Shown one piece after another: positions 52,648-60,644 of a stretch of 64,000 bases of DNA. The notes below the pieces were generated by a model. It saw only the letters and a list, made by a program, of their open reading frames with translations. It was not told the origin of the DNA and searched no databases. The position numbers were made by a program, and so were the translations under genes. How positions within the stretch are numbered: position 1 is the first letter of the stretch; every line of letters begins with the position of its first letter. The stretch comes from Planctomycetia bacterium (GTDB lineage Bacteria; Planctomycetota; Planctomycetia; Pirellulales; Thermoguttaceae): NCBI GenBank assembly GCA_030539295.1, contig JAUNSJ010000001.1, positions 294,033-358,032 on the forward strand, written 5' to 3'.

Positions 52648-53209
52648 CCCTTAAGTTCAGTAAACTTTGCTTTCAACGCAAATAACGCAATTTAAAAATC
52701 TATTAACAAAATCAGGTGACCTGTTGACCTTGATCACGAATTGCTCATCAAAGTCCCGTAAAAAAGGGGCTTTGATGAGAAAGGGTGCAATTTTGGTTCA
52801 AGACACTCCTGGTTTAATGATCATGCCATCAAATGGACCTGTAAGTCTATTTTTTTGATTCTCGTGACATTACAACAGCAAGCAAAAGATTCTATGTCCA
52901 TCTTTCCTTTTCCTTCTTTAAGGTTATAATAGAGGTGTTCGCCAAGTGTGGAAACAGGCAGGACTGGGAAACCTCCTGCCAGCGACTGGCAAACCAACAA
53001 AGTGCGTTTCCGCTCCATTTCCGGCTTCTGCCGAGGGGTCCGAAACTCGTTTGTCCTCTTGCTTTGTTGCCAAACTTAAATCATCCCAAAACGAACTGAA
53101 CCCGACTATGTTTATCCCACTGCCACTCGGCGTGACCTGGAGTTCGCGACCGAGTGCCCTGGAAAGCAGCTGGAAAATAGGTCGATTGGCCGAAAGGAAA
53201 AGGAGAATT
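52648..53209 (+). other. Long leader/intergenic region before the CDF transporter gene
   Basis: 562 bp without a convincing gene. A hairpin at 52744-52779 is followed by a -10 box TATAAT (52925-52930), with no good -35. The 270-nt leader from about 52937 can form a GGCAGGA/TCCTGCC stem (about 52951-52980), a GGAAAC/GTTTCC long-range pairing and a CAACAAAG/CTTTGTTG pairing. It could be a structured regulator, but no known riboswitch was recognised. Confidence 0.4.
52744..52779. terminator. 14-bp hairpin 3' of the SUMF1 operon
   Basis: CTCATCAAAGTCCC (52744-52757) pairs with GGGGCTTTGATGAG (52766-52779), one wobble, loop 8 nt. No T tract. About 97 bp after the last operon gene. Confidence 0.6.
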
Positions 53210-54106
53210 ATGCATCATCATAATCATGCGACAGGAGAATCCAATTCCACTCTTAAAACAACTTTTCTCATTGGCATTATCTTAAATTCTTTGTTTGTTG
53301 TCACGGAATTTATTCTCGGCTTCGTGTACCACTCAATGGGACTATTGGCCGACGCGGGGCATAATCTTGGCGATATTGGCGGACTTTTAATTTCACTGGC
53401 TGCCTTTCAACTCGCGAGCAAACGCCGGACAAGGAACTTTACTTACGGATTTCGGAAAGCGACCGTTATGGCGTCCTTAATCAACGCGGTTGTTTTATTT
53501 ATCGTCGTTGGCGCGATTGTCGTTGAATGCGTTCCGAAATTCTTTCATCCGGTCGACGTCGGCGGATGGCCCATTATTTGGGCCGCTGGAACAGGGATTT
53601 TCGTCAATGGGTTCACTGCCCTTTTGCTCCGTCACAATAAGGAAAAAGACCTCAATGTTAAAGGGGCCTATCTGCATATGTTCGGCGATACCCTCGTTTC
53701 CGTTGGCGTTGTTCTCTCGGGAATCCTTCTTCTTACAACCGGTTGGACCTTTTGGGATCCGCTGGTTGGTCTTGTCGTTGCGTTCGTTATCCTTCTTTCT
53801 GGTTGGGACCTCTTGCGTGAAAGCGTTCGCCTTTCGCTCGACGGCGTTCCAAGCGGAATTGACGTTGACCAAATTCGTCACGCCATCTCTGACACGCCAA
53901 ACGTTACCGCGGTGCATCATCTTCACATTTGGCCGATCAGCACAACGGAAAACGCGCTGACTTCTCACGTCGCTCTCGAAGATTTGACAAAGATGGAAGA
54001 AACGAAAAAATCCATTCGCGAGAAATTGCACGAACTTGGCGTAACCCACTCAACCCTGGAGTTTGAATCCGCGCAAGTCAATTGTTCCGATTCGCACATC
54101 GTTTAA
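53210..54106 (+). CDS. Cation diffusion facilitator (CDF) family metal exporter
   Basis: A 298-residue inner-membrane metal/proton antiporter of CzcD/ZitB type. His-rich N-terminus (MHHHNHA), six transmembrane spans with metal site residues in GLLADAGHNLGDIGGLLISL and YLHMFGDTLVSVGVVLSG, and a C-terminal ferredoxin-like domain (TAVHHLHIWPISTTENALTS). I start at 53210 (AAGGAG site); the longer frame to 52946 has no family match and crosses the leader. Likely zinc export. Its unusually long leader may sense the metal. Confidence 0.94.
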   Translation: MHHHNHATGESNSTLKTTFLIGIILNSLFVVTEFILGFVYHSMGLLADAGHNLGDIGGLLISLAAFQLASKRRTRNFTYGFRKATVMASLINAVVLFIVVGAIVVECVPKFFHPVDVGGWPIIWAAGTGIFVNGFTALLLRHNKEKDLNVKGAYLHMFGDTLVSVGVVLSGILLLTTGWTFWDPLVGLVVAFVILLSGWDLLRESVRLSLDGVPSGIDVDQIRHAISDTPNVTAVHHLHIWPISTTENALTSHVALEDLTKMEETKKSIREKLHELGVTHSTLEFESAQVNCSDSHIV

Positions 54107-54142
54107 AAACTTGCATTTTCGTGCATGTTTTAGCAAAACCCG

Positions 54143-55341
54143 TTATCCACGATATTCCTTGCGATACCGGCGACGATAGCTGTCCATAGTCATGCCGAAT
54201 TTCTTCCTGAAGATTTGACCAAGATAGCTGTCGTCACTAAAGCCACTCTCCTCGGCCACCTGCTGCAGTGGCATACTCGTATCCGTTAAAAATCTCTTGA
54301 CCGCATCCAGTTTTAAACGCAAAATGGCGTCATGGACCGTTTCGCCTGTCGCCGCCTTGAATCGCGTCTCGACCACACGCCGCGATTTCCTTATCGCACG
54401 CACCACGTCCGACACATTGATTGCCGAATTCGTATTCGCTCGAAGATAATCAAATATCTCCACCACCATCGGATCGCTAAAATGGTCCATATTCGTCGAT
54501 TGTCGTTCATGTATCATAATCGGTTCCAGTGGAATGATTCCTGGCTTTAGTTCCGGGTCATAAGGATCATTCATCATGCGGTCCAGTATGCCCGCCGCTC
54601 GAAAGCCCGCTCCTTCCGCGTCAATAGAAATACTCGAAAGCGGCGGCGTCGACGATACACACAAAAGATCATCGTTATCTATCCCCAGCACGGATACCTC
54701 TTCCGGGACCTTTATATACTGCGAGGAACAGCACTCAATCAGCTTCTGACCGTCCTGATCCGACGCCGCAAGAACAGAAATCGGCTTCGGTAAGTTTTTC
54801 AGCATTTTACGAAACGACCGGTTAAATTCAATCCCGCCCCGGTTCAGACGCGCATAGAGCGAAAAAATGGCATCTTCCGGCACCCCTTCCTCACAAAGCC
54901 GGGCACGAAACCCCTTCTCCCGCTCTTGCGACCAGATCAAGTCCGGCATAGGCGTAAAATAACCGAACCGCGATACTCCCTTCTTTAAGAAAAAATCCGC
55001 CGACATTCGCCCTAACTTCTCATTCGCCATACAGATATGATAGTAAGGGCCGTGACTCTTGAACCGTTCCTGCTGTGAACCCGGTGTCCCAGAAGAATCA
55101 GCGGTAAATTCTTCTCCAAAAGTGACGTGGCAAGTTCATCGTTTAAAACTCGGGCAATAATACCATCTCCATTCCACTTGCTCAGCGACGACGCCTGCTG
55201 TTTCTCGTTACTGGGCGTAATGCGGAAATCCCATAAGCCATAAAGGTTTGCGTAGCGTATTATACCGCGTATTATGGCCCGGCCCCGCTCTTGGGACGTC
55301 TCTATTAACAGCGCGACCCGACGACGTTCACGTACGATCAT
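54143..55341 (-). pseudogene. XylR-family regulator interrupted by a frameshift
   Basis: Two overlapping frames make one regulator. The 5' part (from ATG 55341: MIVRERRRVALLIETSQERG, RAIIRGIIRYANLYGLWDF, LPLILLGHRVHS) runs into a stop at 55012. The rest (CMANEKLGRMSADFFLKKG, LGIDNDDLLC, then AraC HTH QQVAEESGFSDDSYLGQIFR and MTMDSYRRRYRKEYRG) reads in another frame to 54143. The switch lies about 55040-55090, where the second frame reads GSQQERFKSHGPYYHI. The full-length fit to XylR (about 390 residues) is good, so a single recent indel or a sequencing error is likely. It is divergent from the second DUF1559 pair. Confidence 0.82.
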
Positions 55342-55580
55342 GGCCAATCCCCACTCTCTTTTTCAAAAATAGCGCAAAATTAAGGTAATATACGCATTTT
55401 TACTCTTTACAATCCTTTTGTCAAGTGGTATACTCCAAAAGGAATAAAGAATTTGGGGGCGACTCTTTTTGGAGTCCATTCCCATGTTCCGTTTCTTCAT
55501 CACTTCCGGCGTGAGCCTTGAAAGGAAGATGACTTTCAACCGCTTATGCCCCACAATTTTCACTGCAAGGAGACACAACC

Positions 55581-56783
55581 ATGAAAAAACTTTTGACCAA
55601 CAGCAATAATGTTAACCTGCGGGGGGGGGGATTTAAACGGTTTCTAAAAAAAGCCTTTACTCTCGTCGAACTCCTGGTGGTCATTGCTATTATTGGCATT
55701 TTGATTGCCCTGCTCTTACCTGCCGTTCAGGCCGCACGCGAGGCCGCACGCCGCATGCAATGCACCAACCATCAGAAGCAGTATCTGCTCGCATTGCATA
55801 ACTATCACGACACCTACAATGCCCTGCCCGCGTCTCGCTGCTCCACCGGTGGACTCACCGCTCCTGATTCCACAAGCTGGGTAAGTAATGGGAATTTAGG
55901 CGGCGTTATGAGCACGACCTGCGTCCTTCTCCCCTTCATGGAACAGGCATCCCGCTGGTCCGATATTATGACCTACGCCAACGCCACCATCGGCTGGGCC
56001 GCTCCCGGCTGTTGGGCTATGTCTACTGACGCCTGGCCCATTGAAGAAGCGTTCGAAGGCGTTATCCCAACCCTCCTGTGCCCCTCTGACCCCGACAAGG
56101 ACACCCCCTATTTTTGCAATAATGCCCGGTGTAACTATATGACCTGCCGCGGCGACAGCGGCTATGCCGGCGACGTCAACGACCGGCAGCACAAGTACGC
56201 TGGTCTCAAGGTAGGCTCCCGCTCTCTCTTCTCGCCCCAGGAATGGAAAGCCATGGCCTTTTGTATCGATGGGACAAGTAATACGATCGTTCTAAGCGAG
56301 TCGAACGGCCCAGGTGATTACAGTACGGAAGTACGCGGCGGAGTTACGGACGCTATCCATATGACCGGCGATAATCCCGACGGCTATTGCCGACCGAGTC
56401 TCTGTCTCAACGGTGCCCTGTCACCAGGCGACCCGACCAAGCTCGTCTCCGGCACGGTAAATAACCGGGGAAAGATTATGAGCGACGGACGCATGACCGT
56501 TTCCGGATTCCACACCATTCTCCCGCCCAACTCGCCTTCTTGCATGACCGTCAGTGACAATGACGCTGGCAGTCCTGCCTGCTGGGGGGTTATGTCGGCC
56601 AACAGCTTTCATTCAGGAGGCGTTAATACAGGCCTTATGGACGGGTCTGTCCGCTTTGTCAGTAATACAATCGACGCCGGAAACGCCGCGGACTTCGTCA
56701 AGCCCGGTATAACGACCGCGAGTCCCTACGGCGTCTGGGGCGCTATGGGCACGCCCGCCGGTGGCGAATCCAAAACTCTATAG
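55581..56783 (+). CDS. DUF1559 prepilin-like protein with an in-frame G tract
   Basis: A 400-residue DUF1559 protein. Leader [20 protein letters not shown], then [39 protein letters not shown], the DUF1559 body and the C-terminal motif [20 protein letters not shown]. The prepilin-peptidase site is Ala-Phe (KKA/FTLVEL) where Gly-Phe is usual. Ten G (55621-55630) encode RGGG and keep the frame. Strong AAGGAG site. Followed by a small lipoprotein gene 21 bp on, as at 46373. Confidence 0.92.
   Translation: MKKLLTNSNNVNLRGGGFKRFLKKAFTLVELLVVIAIIGILIALLLPAVQAAREAARRMQCTNHQKQYLLALHNYHDTYNALPASRCSTGGLTAPDSTSWVSNGNLGGVMSTTCVLLPFMEQASRWSDIMTYANATIGWAAPGCWAMSTDAWPIEEAFEGVIPTLLCPSDPDKDTPYFCNNARCNYMTCRGDSGYAGDVNDRQHKYAGLKVGSRSLFSPQEWKAMAFCIDGTSNTIVLSESNGPGDYSTEVRGGVTDAIHMTGDNPDGYCRPSLCLNGALSPGDPTKLVSGTVNNRGKIMSDGRMTVSGFHTILPPNSPSCMTVSDNDAGSPACWGVMSANSFHSGGVNTGLMDGSVRFVSNTIDAGNAADFVKPGITTASPYGVWGAMGTPAGGESKTL
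55621..55630 (+). repeat. Homopolymer tract of 10 G in a prepilin leader
   Basis: Ten G flanked by the same bases as the 12-G tract at 45248 (TGC before, ATTTAAA after). In-frame state. Confidence 0.9.
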
Positions 56784-56804
56784 CCGAAAGGACACAATAA
56801 CAAC

Positions 56805-57359
56805 ATGATGAAAGTGAATCCATTTTTTGTTATGCGGAACCGCAACCTTTCACGCGGGCTGCCTCTGCACAGTGTCCTTACTCTGCTTTGCGCGTTTACT
56901 CTGCTTTCCGGACCCGGCTGTGGCGGCCCAGACCGACCGGCCGACATGCCCAAGTTGCACAAAATCAGTATTAAACTGACGCAAAACGGACAGCCCGTCG
57001 ACGGTGCGCAAGTCAGTCTCCAGCCGCAGTCCCCCTCAAAATGGAGCTCCGGCGGACTCTCCGACACGTCCGGAATATGCCGCCCCCGCACTCAAGGCAA
57101 GTTCGACGGCGTTCCACAAGGCTCCTACGATGTCACCGTGAGCAAGATCGACTCCGTGGAAACCGGGAAAATGCTGCCCGGCGCCCTCCCTGGCAAGGAA
57201 GTGCCCGAAGTCAAACGGACGCGGGTAATTGATCCCAAATTCTCGACCCCCGGCCAGCTATCCCTTGACGTCACTACCGCCGGACCGACCGAATTCTCCT
57301 TCGAACTCGGCGAACCGGTCAGTCTCCCCTTGGAAAATACGCCCCCCGGCAAAAAGTAA
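56805..57359 (+). CDS. Small lipoprotein paired with the second DUF1559 gene
   Basis: A 184-residue lipoprotein with a long basic N-terminus (RNRNLSRG), hydrophobic core and lipobox LSGPGC near residue 44, and a transthyretin-like beta-sandwich (ISIKLTQNGQPVDGAQVSLQ, GVPQGSYDVTVSKID). An alternative start is the Met at residue 2 or 10. Distant paralogue of 46373-46861. Confidence 0.78.
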   Translation: MMKVNPFFVMRNRNLSRGLPLHSVLTLLCAFTLLSGPGCGGPDRPADMPKLHKISIKLTQNGQPVDGAQVSLQPQSPSKWSSGGLSDTSGICRPRTQGKFDGVPQGSYDVTVSKIDSVETGKMLPGALPGKEVPEVKRTRVIDPKFSTPGQLSLDVTTAGPTEFSFELGEPVSLPLENTPPGKK

Positions 57360-57378
57360 CCCGACAGGGCCGCACATT

Positions 57379-57407
57379 GGTTCCCGACTGCTTACAGGTC
57401 GGGAACC
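57379..57407. terminator. Perfect 10-bp hairpin 3' of the DUF1559 pair
   Basis: GGTTCCCGAC (57379-57388) pairs perfectly with GTCGGGAACC (57398-57407), loop 9 nt. No T tract. Confidence 0.6.
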
Positions 57408-57672
57408 CAGCAATAACGTTCCCCGAACTGCCAACCAACCTAAAAACGCCCCTTCTCCCCTCAGATCGCAACAGCCCCGGATCCGTATCTCTATGCCAAC
57501 AGCGTGCCGGAATGAAGGAGCGGCGTCCGTTTTGTTCCTCATCCCCCCGCAAATCGGTCATTGCCCGATTATTATAGAGTTTTTTTGACATTCAAACTTA
57601 CCGTAACTCATTCCATTCTGACAGGATAGAGAAGCACCCGCAAAAAAATCCTCTTTTTCCCCAAACTGGTCC

Positions 57673-57700
57673 TTGACGAAACGTGATTTTATGGCATACT
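57673..57700 (+). promoter_or_regulatory. Promoter of the tRNA-Val gene
   Basis: TTGACG (57673-57678), a 16-bp spacer and CATACT (57695-57700), about 45 bp before the tRNA. Confidence 0.6.
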
Positions 57701-57751
57701 TACACTGTCTTTTATGTTGATGGTGTTTTTCACCGTCATCCGTAAGTACCC

Positions 57752-57826
57752 GGGCGGCTAGCTCAGTTTGGTTAGAGCACTAGCTCGACAAGCTAGGGGT
57801 CACAGGTTCGAGTCCCGTGCCGCCCA
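57752..57826 (+). tRNA. tRNA-Val, anticodon GAC
   Basis: A 75-base cloverleaf: acceptor GGGCGGC/GCCGCCC, D arm GCTC/GAGC, anticodon arm CTAGC-TCGACAA-GCTAG, five-base variable loop GGGTC, T arm ACAGG-TTCGAGT-CCCGT, discriminator A. The 3' CCA is not encoded (TTA follows). Two oddities are visible: position 33 is C where U is nearly universal, and the T stem has an A-C mismatch (51-63). It has its own promoter and a true U-tract terminator, so it looks like a live gene. Confidence 0.85.
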
Positions 57827-57828
57827 TT

Positions 57829-57868
57829 AGGCCATTTTTGAAGTCAAATTCAAAAGTGGCCTTTTTTA
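57829..57868 (+). terminator. Rho-independent terminator of the tRNA gene
   Basis: AGGCCA plus TTTTTGAA pairs with TTCAAAAG plus TGGCCT, a 14-bp stem with a 6-base loop, followed by TTTTTT. The only classical terminator recognised in the window. Confidence 0.9.
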
Positions 57869-58341
57869 TTGCTTTTCCCGCATTTTACGGGCTTTATGGC
57901 CTTTTTAACACACTGTGGTTCCTATTGACAACCAGGCTGGCCACCCCACTGGCACAATGGGAAGTAACAGTCCCGGTCGTTCCGCTAAGTTGTTTTCAAA
58001 AAAAATCTCCAACAGAGTGCTTCTCATACCTTGAATCGCCGCCTGAACGTGGTAAAATAGAGGAGTCGTGGTGGACCTTAAACCATAATAGAAAAAAATC
58101 ACATCATGCCTATATTGAAAAACGTCACAACGAGGGTCGGAATCGGCGGGACGATACGAATCTGCTCTTGTGGGGAACGGTGGTGTCTTTCGCAAGCCTG
58201 TTGTGAGTTGCCCTATTTGCCGTCTGACAATGGGCTTATGTTCATTTGACCGGCATACATGCAAGTGGGGGGAGCTTTGAGGTCGAGTCAGGTCATTGAG
58301 GCCGAAATTAATGTAGAATAAGAGAATGCAATGGGGGGTCT
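57869..58341. other. Intergenic region after tRNA-Val
   Basis: About 470 bp with no supported gene. A candidate promoter (TTGAAT-16-TAAAAT, 58031-58058) and a 47-codon frame at 58106 lacking any recognised pattern are present. The position after a tRNA suggests looking for attachment-site remnants; none was found. Confidence 0.4.
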
Positions 58342-58584
58342 ATGGATAGAATTGGGCGAATGGTCAGGTTAATGAAATTACTGAACATGCTTACAAACGA
58401 CAGTCGAACAATCCACAGCATCGCAATAACGCTTGGCGTCTCGATTCGCACGGTAGAGCGAGACATGGAGATACTCCGGATCTCAGGATATCCCCTGGTA
58501 ATAAACGAGAAGAATGAATACACTCTTTTGAGTGGTAGCGAGGTCCCGATGCGTTCCTATTTTAATGATGCCGAGACCATTTAA
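58342..58584 (+). CDS. Small stand-alone HTH protein (HTH_11 / WYL N-terminus-like)
   Basis: An 80-residue protein: RMVRLMKLLNMLTNDSRTIH, then SIAITLGVSIRTVERDMEIL and RISGYPLVINEKNEYTL form the winged HTH that begins WYL/DeoR-type regulators, without the ligand domain. A G-rich stretch precedes the ATG. Either a genuine minimal regulator or the stub of a truncated one. It is followed within 60 bp by the convergent DUF4139 gene. Confidence 0.65.
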   Translation: MDRIGRMVRLMKLLNMLTNDSRTIHSIAITLGVSIRTVERDMEILRISGYPLVINEKNEYTLLSGSEVPMRSYFNDAETI

Positions 58585-58626
58585 GGCACATCCTGCAAGG
58601 CCGGTACAAAACCGGGGAGACTGTGT

Positions 58627-60471
58627 TCAAATTTGAATCAGAACCTGATAGTAAAATTCTACCGTTCTGGTTTCGCCGGGAGTGAGGGTGAGCGTCCAGC
58701 TTATTTCGTGGCGACGATTGACACCATTTACCTGGTCGGTAACGATCGTGGTTTTCGCTGCCGGATTGGTATCCGGGGAAGAGTTTACGCTCTCTGCGGG
58801 AACAGGTTCACCGGAGAAACGACGCGTTACAACGACCGTGGCTTCTTCCTCCCGATGATTCTCAACGGTCATTTCTGCCTTAATGGTCGCGATTCGATAA
58901 TAGTCACCGTAGATTCGCACGGTCTGCGTGTCAGACGTGTTCCCTTTCTCATCGGCCTGGTTAACAGGCACGTCTGAAGGAGCGAGTATCGGCCGCGCAT
59001 TATTTGCAATATTTTGCATCGGAGCAGCAGGCGAAATTTCCTCCTCTCTGTTCGCTACAGAAATACTCAAGGCCTTATTAACAATGGCGGACGTTTCGCT
59101 GTCCGGATTGACCCAGAAGAGCGTGCCTTGCCCGCGAAATTTTTCCGTTTCAAAGAAGGAAATGACGCCGGTCGTTATGGGGAAGTCGAAGGGATTACAG
59201 AATTGAATTGTATCTTGCGGGTCGCGGCACTCGCTGAAAAGTGTGTCCTCGTGCGCGGCTCCATAGCGATTCATCCGACGCTGAAGATAGTCGTCATAAG
59301 ACAAACTCCTGCCCCGTTCGTCACGCAGGTCCGGAATATTCCAACGAACAACTTTTTTCCACGGCGTTTCCTTTTTTGCAATCGAGAGAACAAGACGATC
59401 GCCTTGAGCGAGCGTATGACGGCCAATCGGCTGATAAAAAGTGTCGAGCGTGTCCGCGGACAGAGAGGCCGTAACTTCGTCAATGGCCGATTCGGTTTGG
59501 CCCTGATTCGGGTACGCTTGATTGAACACGACTGCCTGTTGCATAGTAACGGCACCGCCCTGCAACTGATTTTGTCCGGCCGTGAGCGATTGAAAAAAGT
59601 TTGCAAGAGAAGTCTTCGGGTCAACGGGCGAAGTAACATTACCAAAGGGAATCTGCGGAAAACCACTTATAAGATAAAAGTCGACATCGGTCAGGTCGCG
59701 AGCTTCGTTAATCAGCACAGCCGTCTGCTCAAGCAGAATTTTTTCACGGTTCACAATATTAATACGATAAGAAGGGGCCCAGCTTATTCCTTTGGCCAGC
59801 CAGGTCATACGCACGGTAACCGGCATTGGTGCAGTCGTCGAATCGTCCTCGGGCACGGTAAAGATGAGGACCGGGTTTGGTCGTTTTACCGATTGCATTT
59901 TTTGGGAATCAAGAACTTCGACGCTGGAAATATCGGCCTTGCGAGAAAGGAAGAGGAGTTCTCCTGATTCCTTACGAAACACGAGCGGAGCCGACGTAGA
60001 GTTGCTGACTTCGCCTGGCGACAAACGGTTGGAATAGGGACCGTACGCGGTCGCCGGCGTGTCAAGGGAGTTACCTCCTTCGGTACCCTCGCCTGTGCCG
60101 AGAAACTCGCCCACGACGCGCTCGCCGCCGAAGCTTATTGCCACCTTGTGACCAGCGAAGTCTCGCGACCAGTCCATAGTCTCAACTTGATTTAGAGGGA
60201 CGTCAACCTCGCGTATCGCCGACTGCACGGACACCGGCACGGGACTCTCCAAAAAGAACGTGCCATGAATCGGTTTCGGCGGATTGGCCAGAATCCACGT
60301 TCCACCCCCTGGCAGAGTCACCGTCTCGTGAACTACGAAAATGCCATTTTTAAAGACCCCTATAGAGTTAATGGTGCTCTGACACGAACGCTCATCACCC
60401 CGCGCGGCGATCGATAATGCAAAAAACAGAATCAGATACAAAAAGAACCCTCGTCTCAAGTTTAAATTCAT
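58627..60471 (-). CDS. Exported DUF4139-domain protein
   Basis: A 614-residue secreted protein started at 60471 (GGAGAAAAAGA site); the longer frame to 60528 adds 19 unlikely residues. Signal peptide 1-25 (FFLYLILFFALSIAARG). N-terminal beta region (INSIGVFKNGIFVVHETVTL, PGGGTWILANPP), and a C-terminal DUF4139 half (VRMTWLAKGISWAPSYRINI, NPFDFPITTGVISFFETEKF, NRRHEISWTLTLTPGETRTV). Related proteins are mucoidy-inhibitor-A-like. Function unknown. Confidence 0.85.
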   Translation of the reverse strand: MNLNLRRGFFLYLILFFALSIAARGDERSCQSTINSIGVFKNGIFVVHETVTLPGGGTWILANPPKPIHGTFFLESPVPVSVQSAIREVDVPLNQVETMDWSRDFAGHKVAISFGGERVVGEFLGTGEGTEGGNSLDTPATAYGPYSNRLSPGEVSNSTSAPLVFRKESGELLFLSRKADISSVEVLDSQKMQSVKRPNPVLIFTVPEDDSTTAPMPVTVRMTWLAKGISWAPSYRINIVNREKILLEQTAVLINEARDLTDVDFYLISGFPQIPFGNVTSPVDPKTSLANFFQSLTAGQNQLQGGAVTMQQAVVFNQAYPNQGQTESAIDEVTASLSADTLDTFYQPIGRHTLAQGDRLVLSIAKKETPWKKVVRWNIPDLRDERGRSLSYDDYLQRRMNRYGAAHEDTLFSECRDPQDTIQFCNPFDFPITTGVISFFETEKFRGQGTLFWVNPDSETSAIVNKALSISVANREEEISPAAPMQNIANNARPILAPSDVPVNQADEKGNTSDTQTVRIYGDYYRIATIKAEMTVENHREEEATVVVTRRFSGEPVPAESVNSSPDTNPAAKTTIVTDQVNGVNRRHEISWTLTLTPGETRTVEFYYQVLIQI

Positions 60472-60644
60472 TCTTTTTCTCCACGTCGCGTGTTTTATAC
60501 TCATGCCACAGGCACAATCCGTTTGCACCCCGGTTCACATTAACTATACAGACGAACAACCCGCAAAAGAAATAGTAAATATTTATTCAGAGCGTCCCAT
60601 GCCGTTCGAGCGACACGGGAACGCGTTTTCTGTTGTGTTGAGAA

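Noticed and set aside
52937-53100. NiCo (czcD) or cobalamin riboswitch in the CDF leader
   Set aside because: Stems are present but the conserved core sequences of those riboswitches were not found; kept only as an unassigned structured leader.
58106-58249. A 47-codon Cys-containing frame downstream of the tRNA
   Set aside because: No ribosome site and no family pattern; too short to support on its own.
57870-58341. Genomic island or prophage attached at tRNA-Val
   Set aside because: No integrase, no repeat of the tRNA 3' end and no phage genes were found nearby.
59014-59967. A 317-codon plus-strand frame opposite the DUF4139 gene
   Set aside because: Low-complexity, Arg/Asn-rich product with no domain pattern; it mirrors the codon structure of the minus-strand gene.
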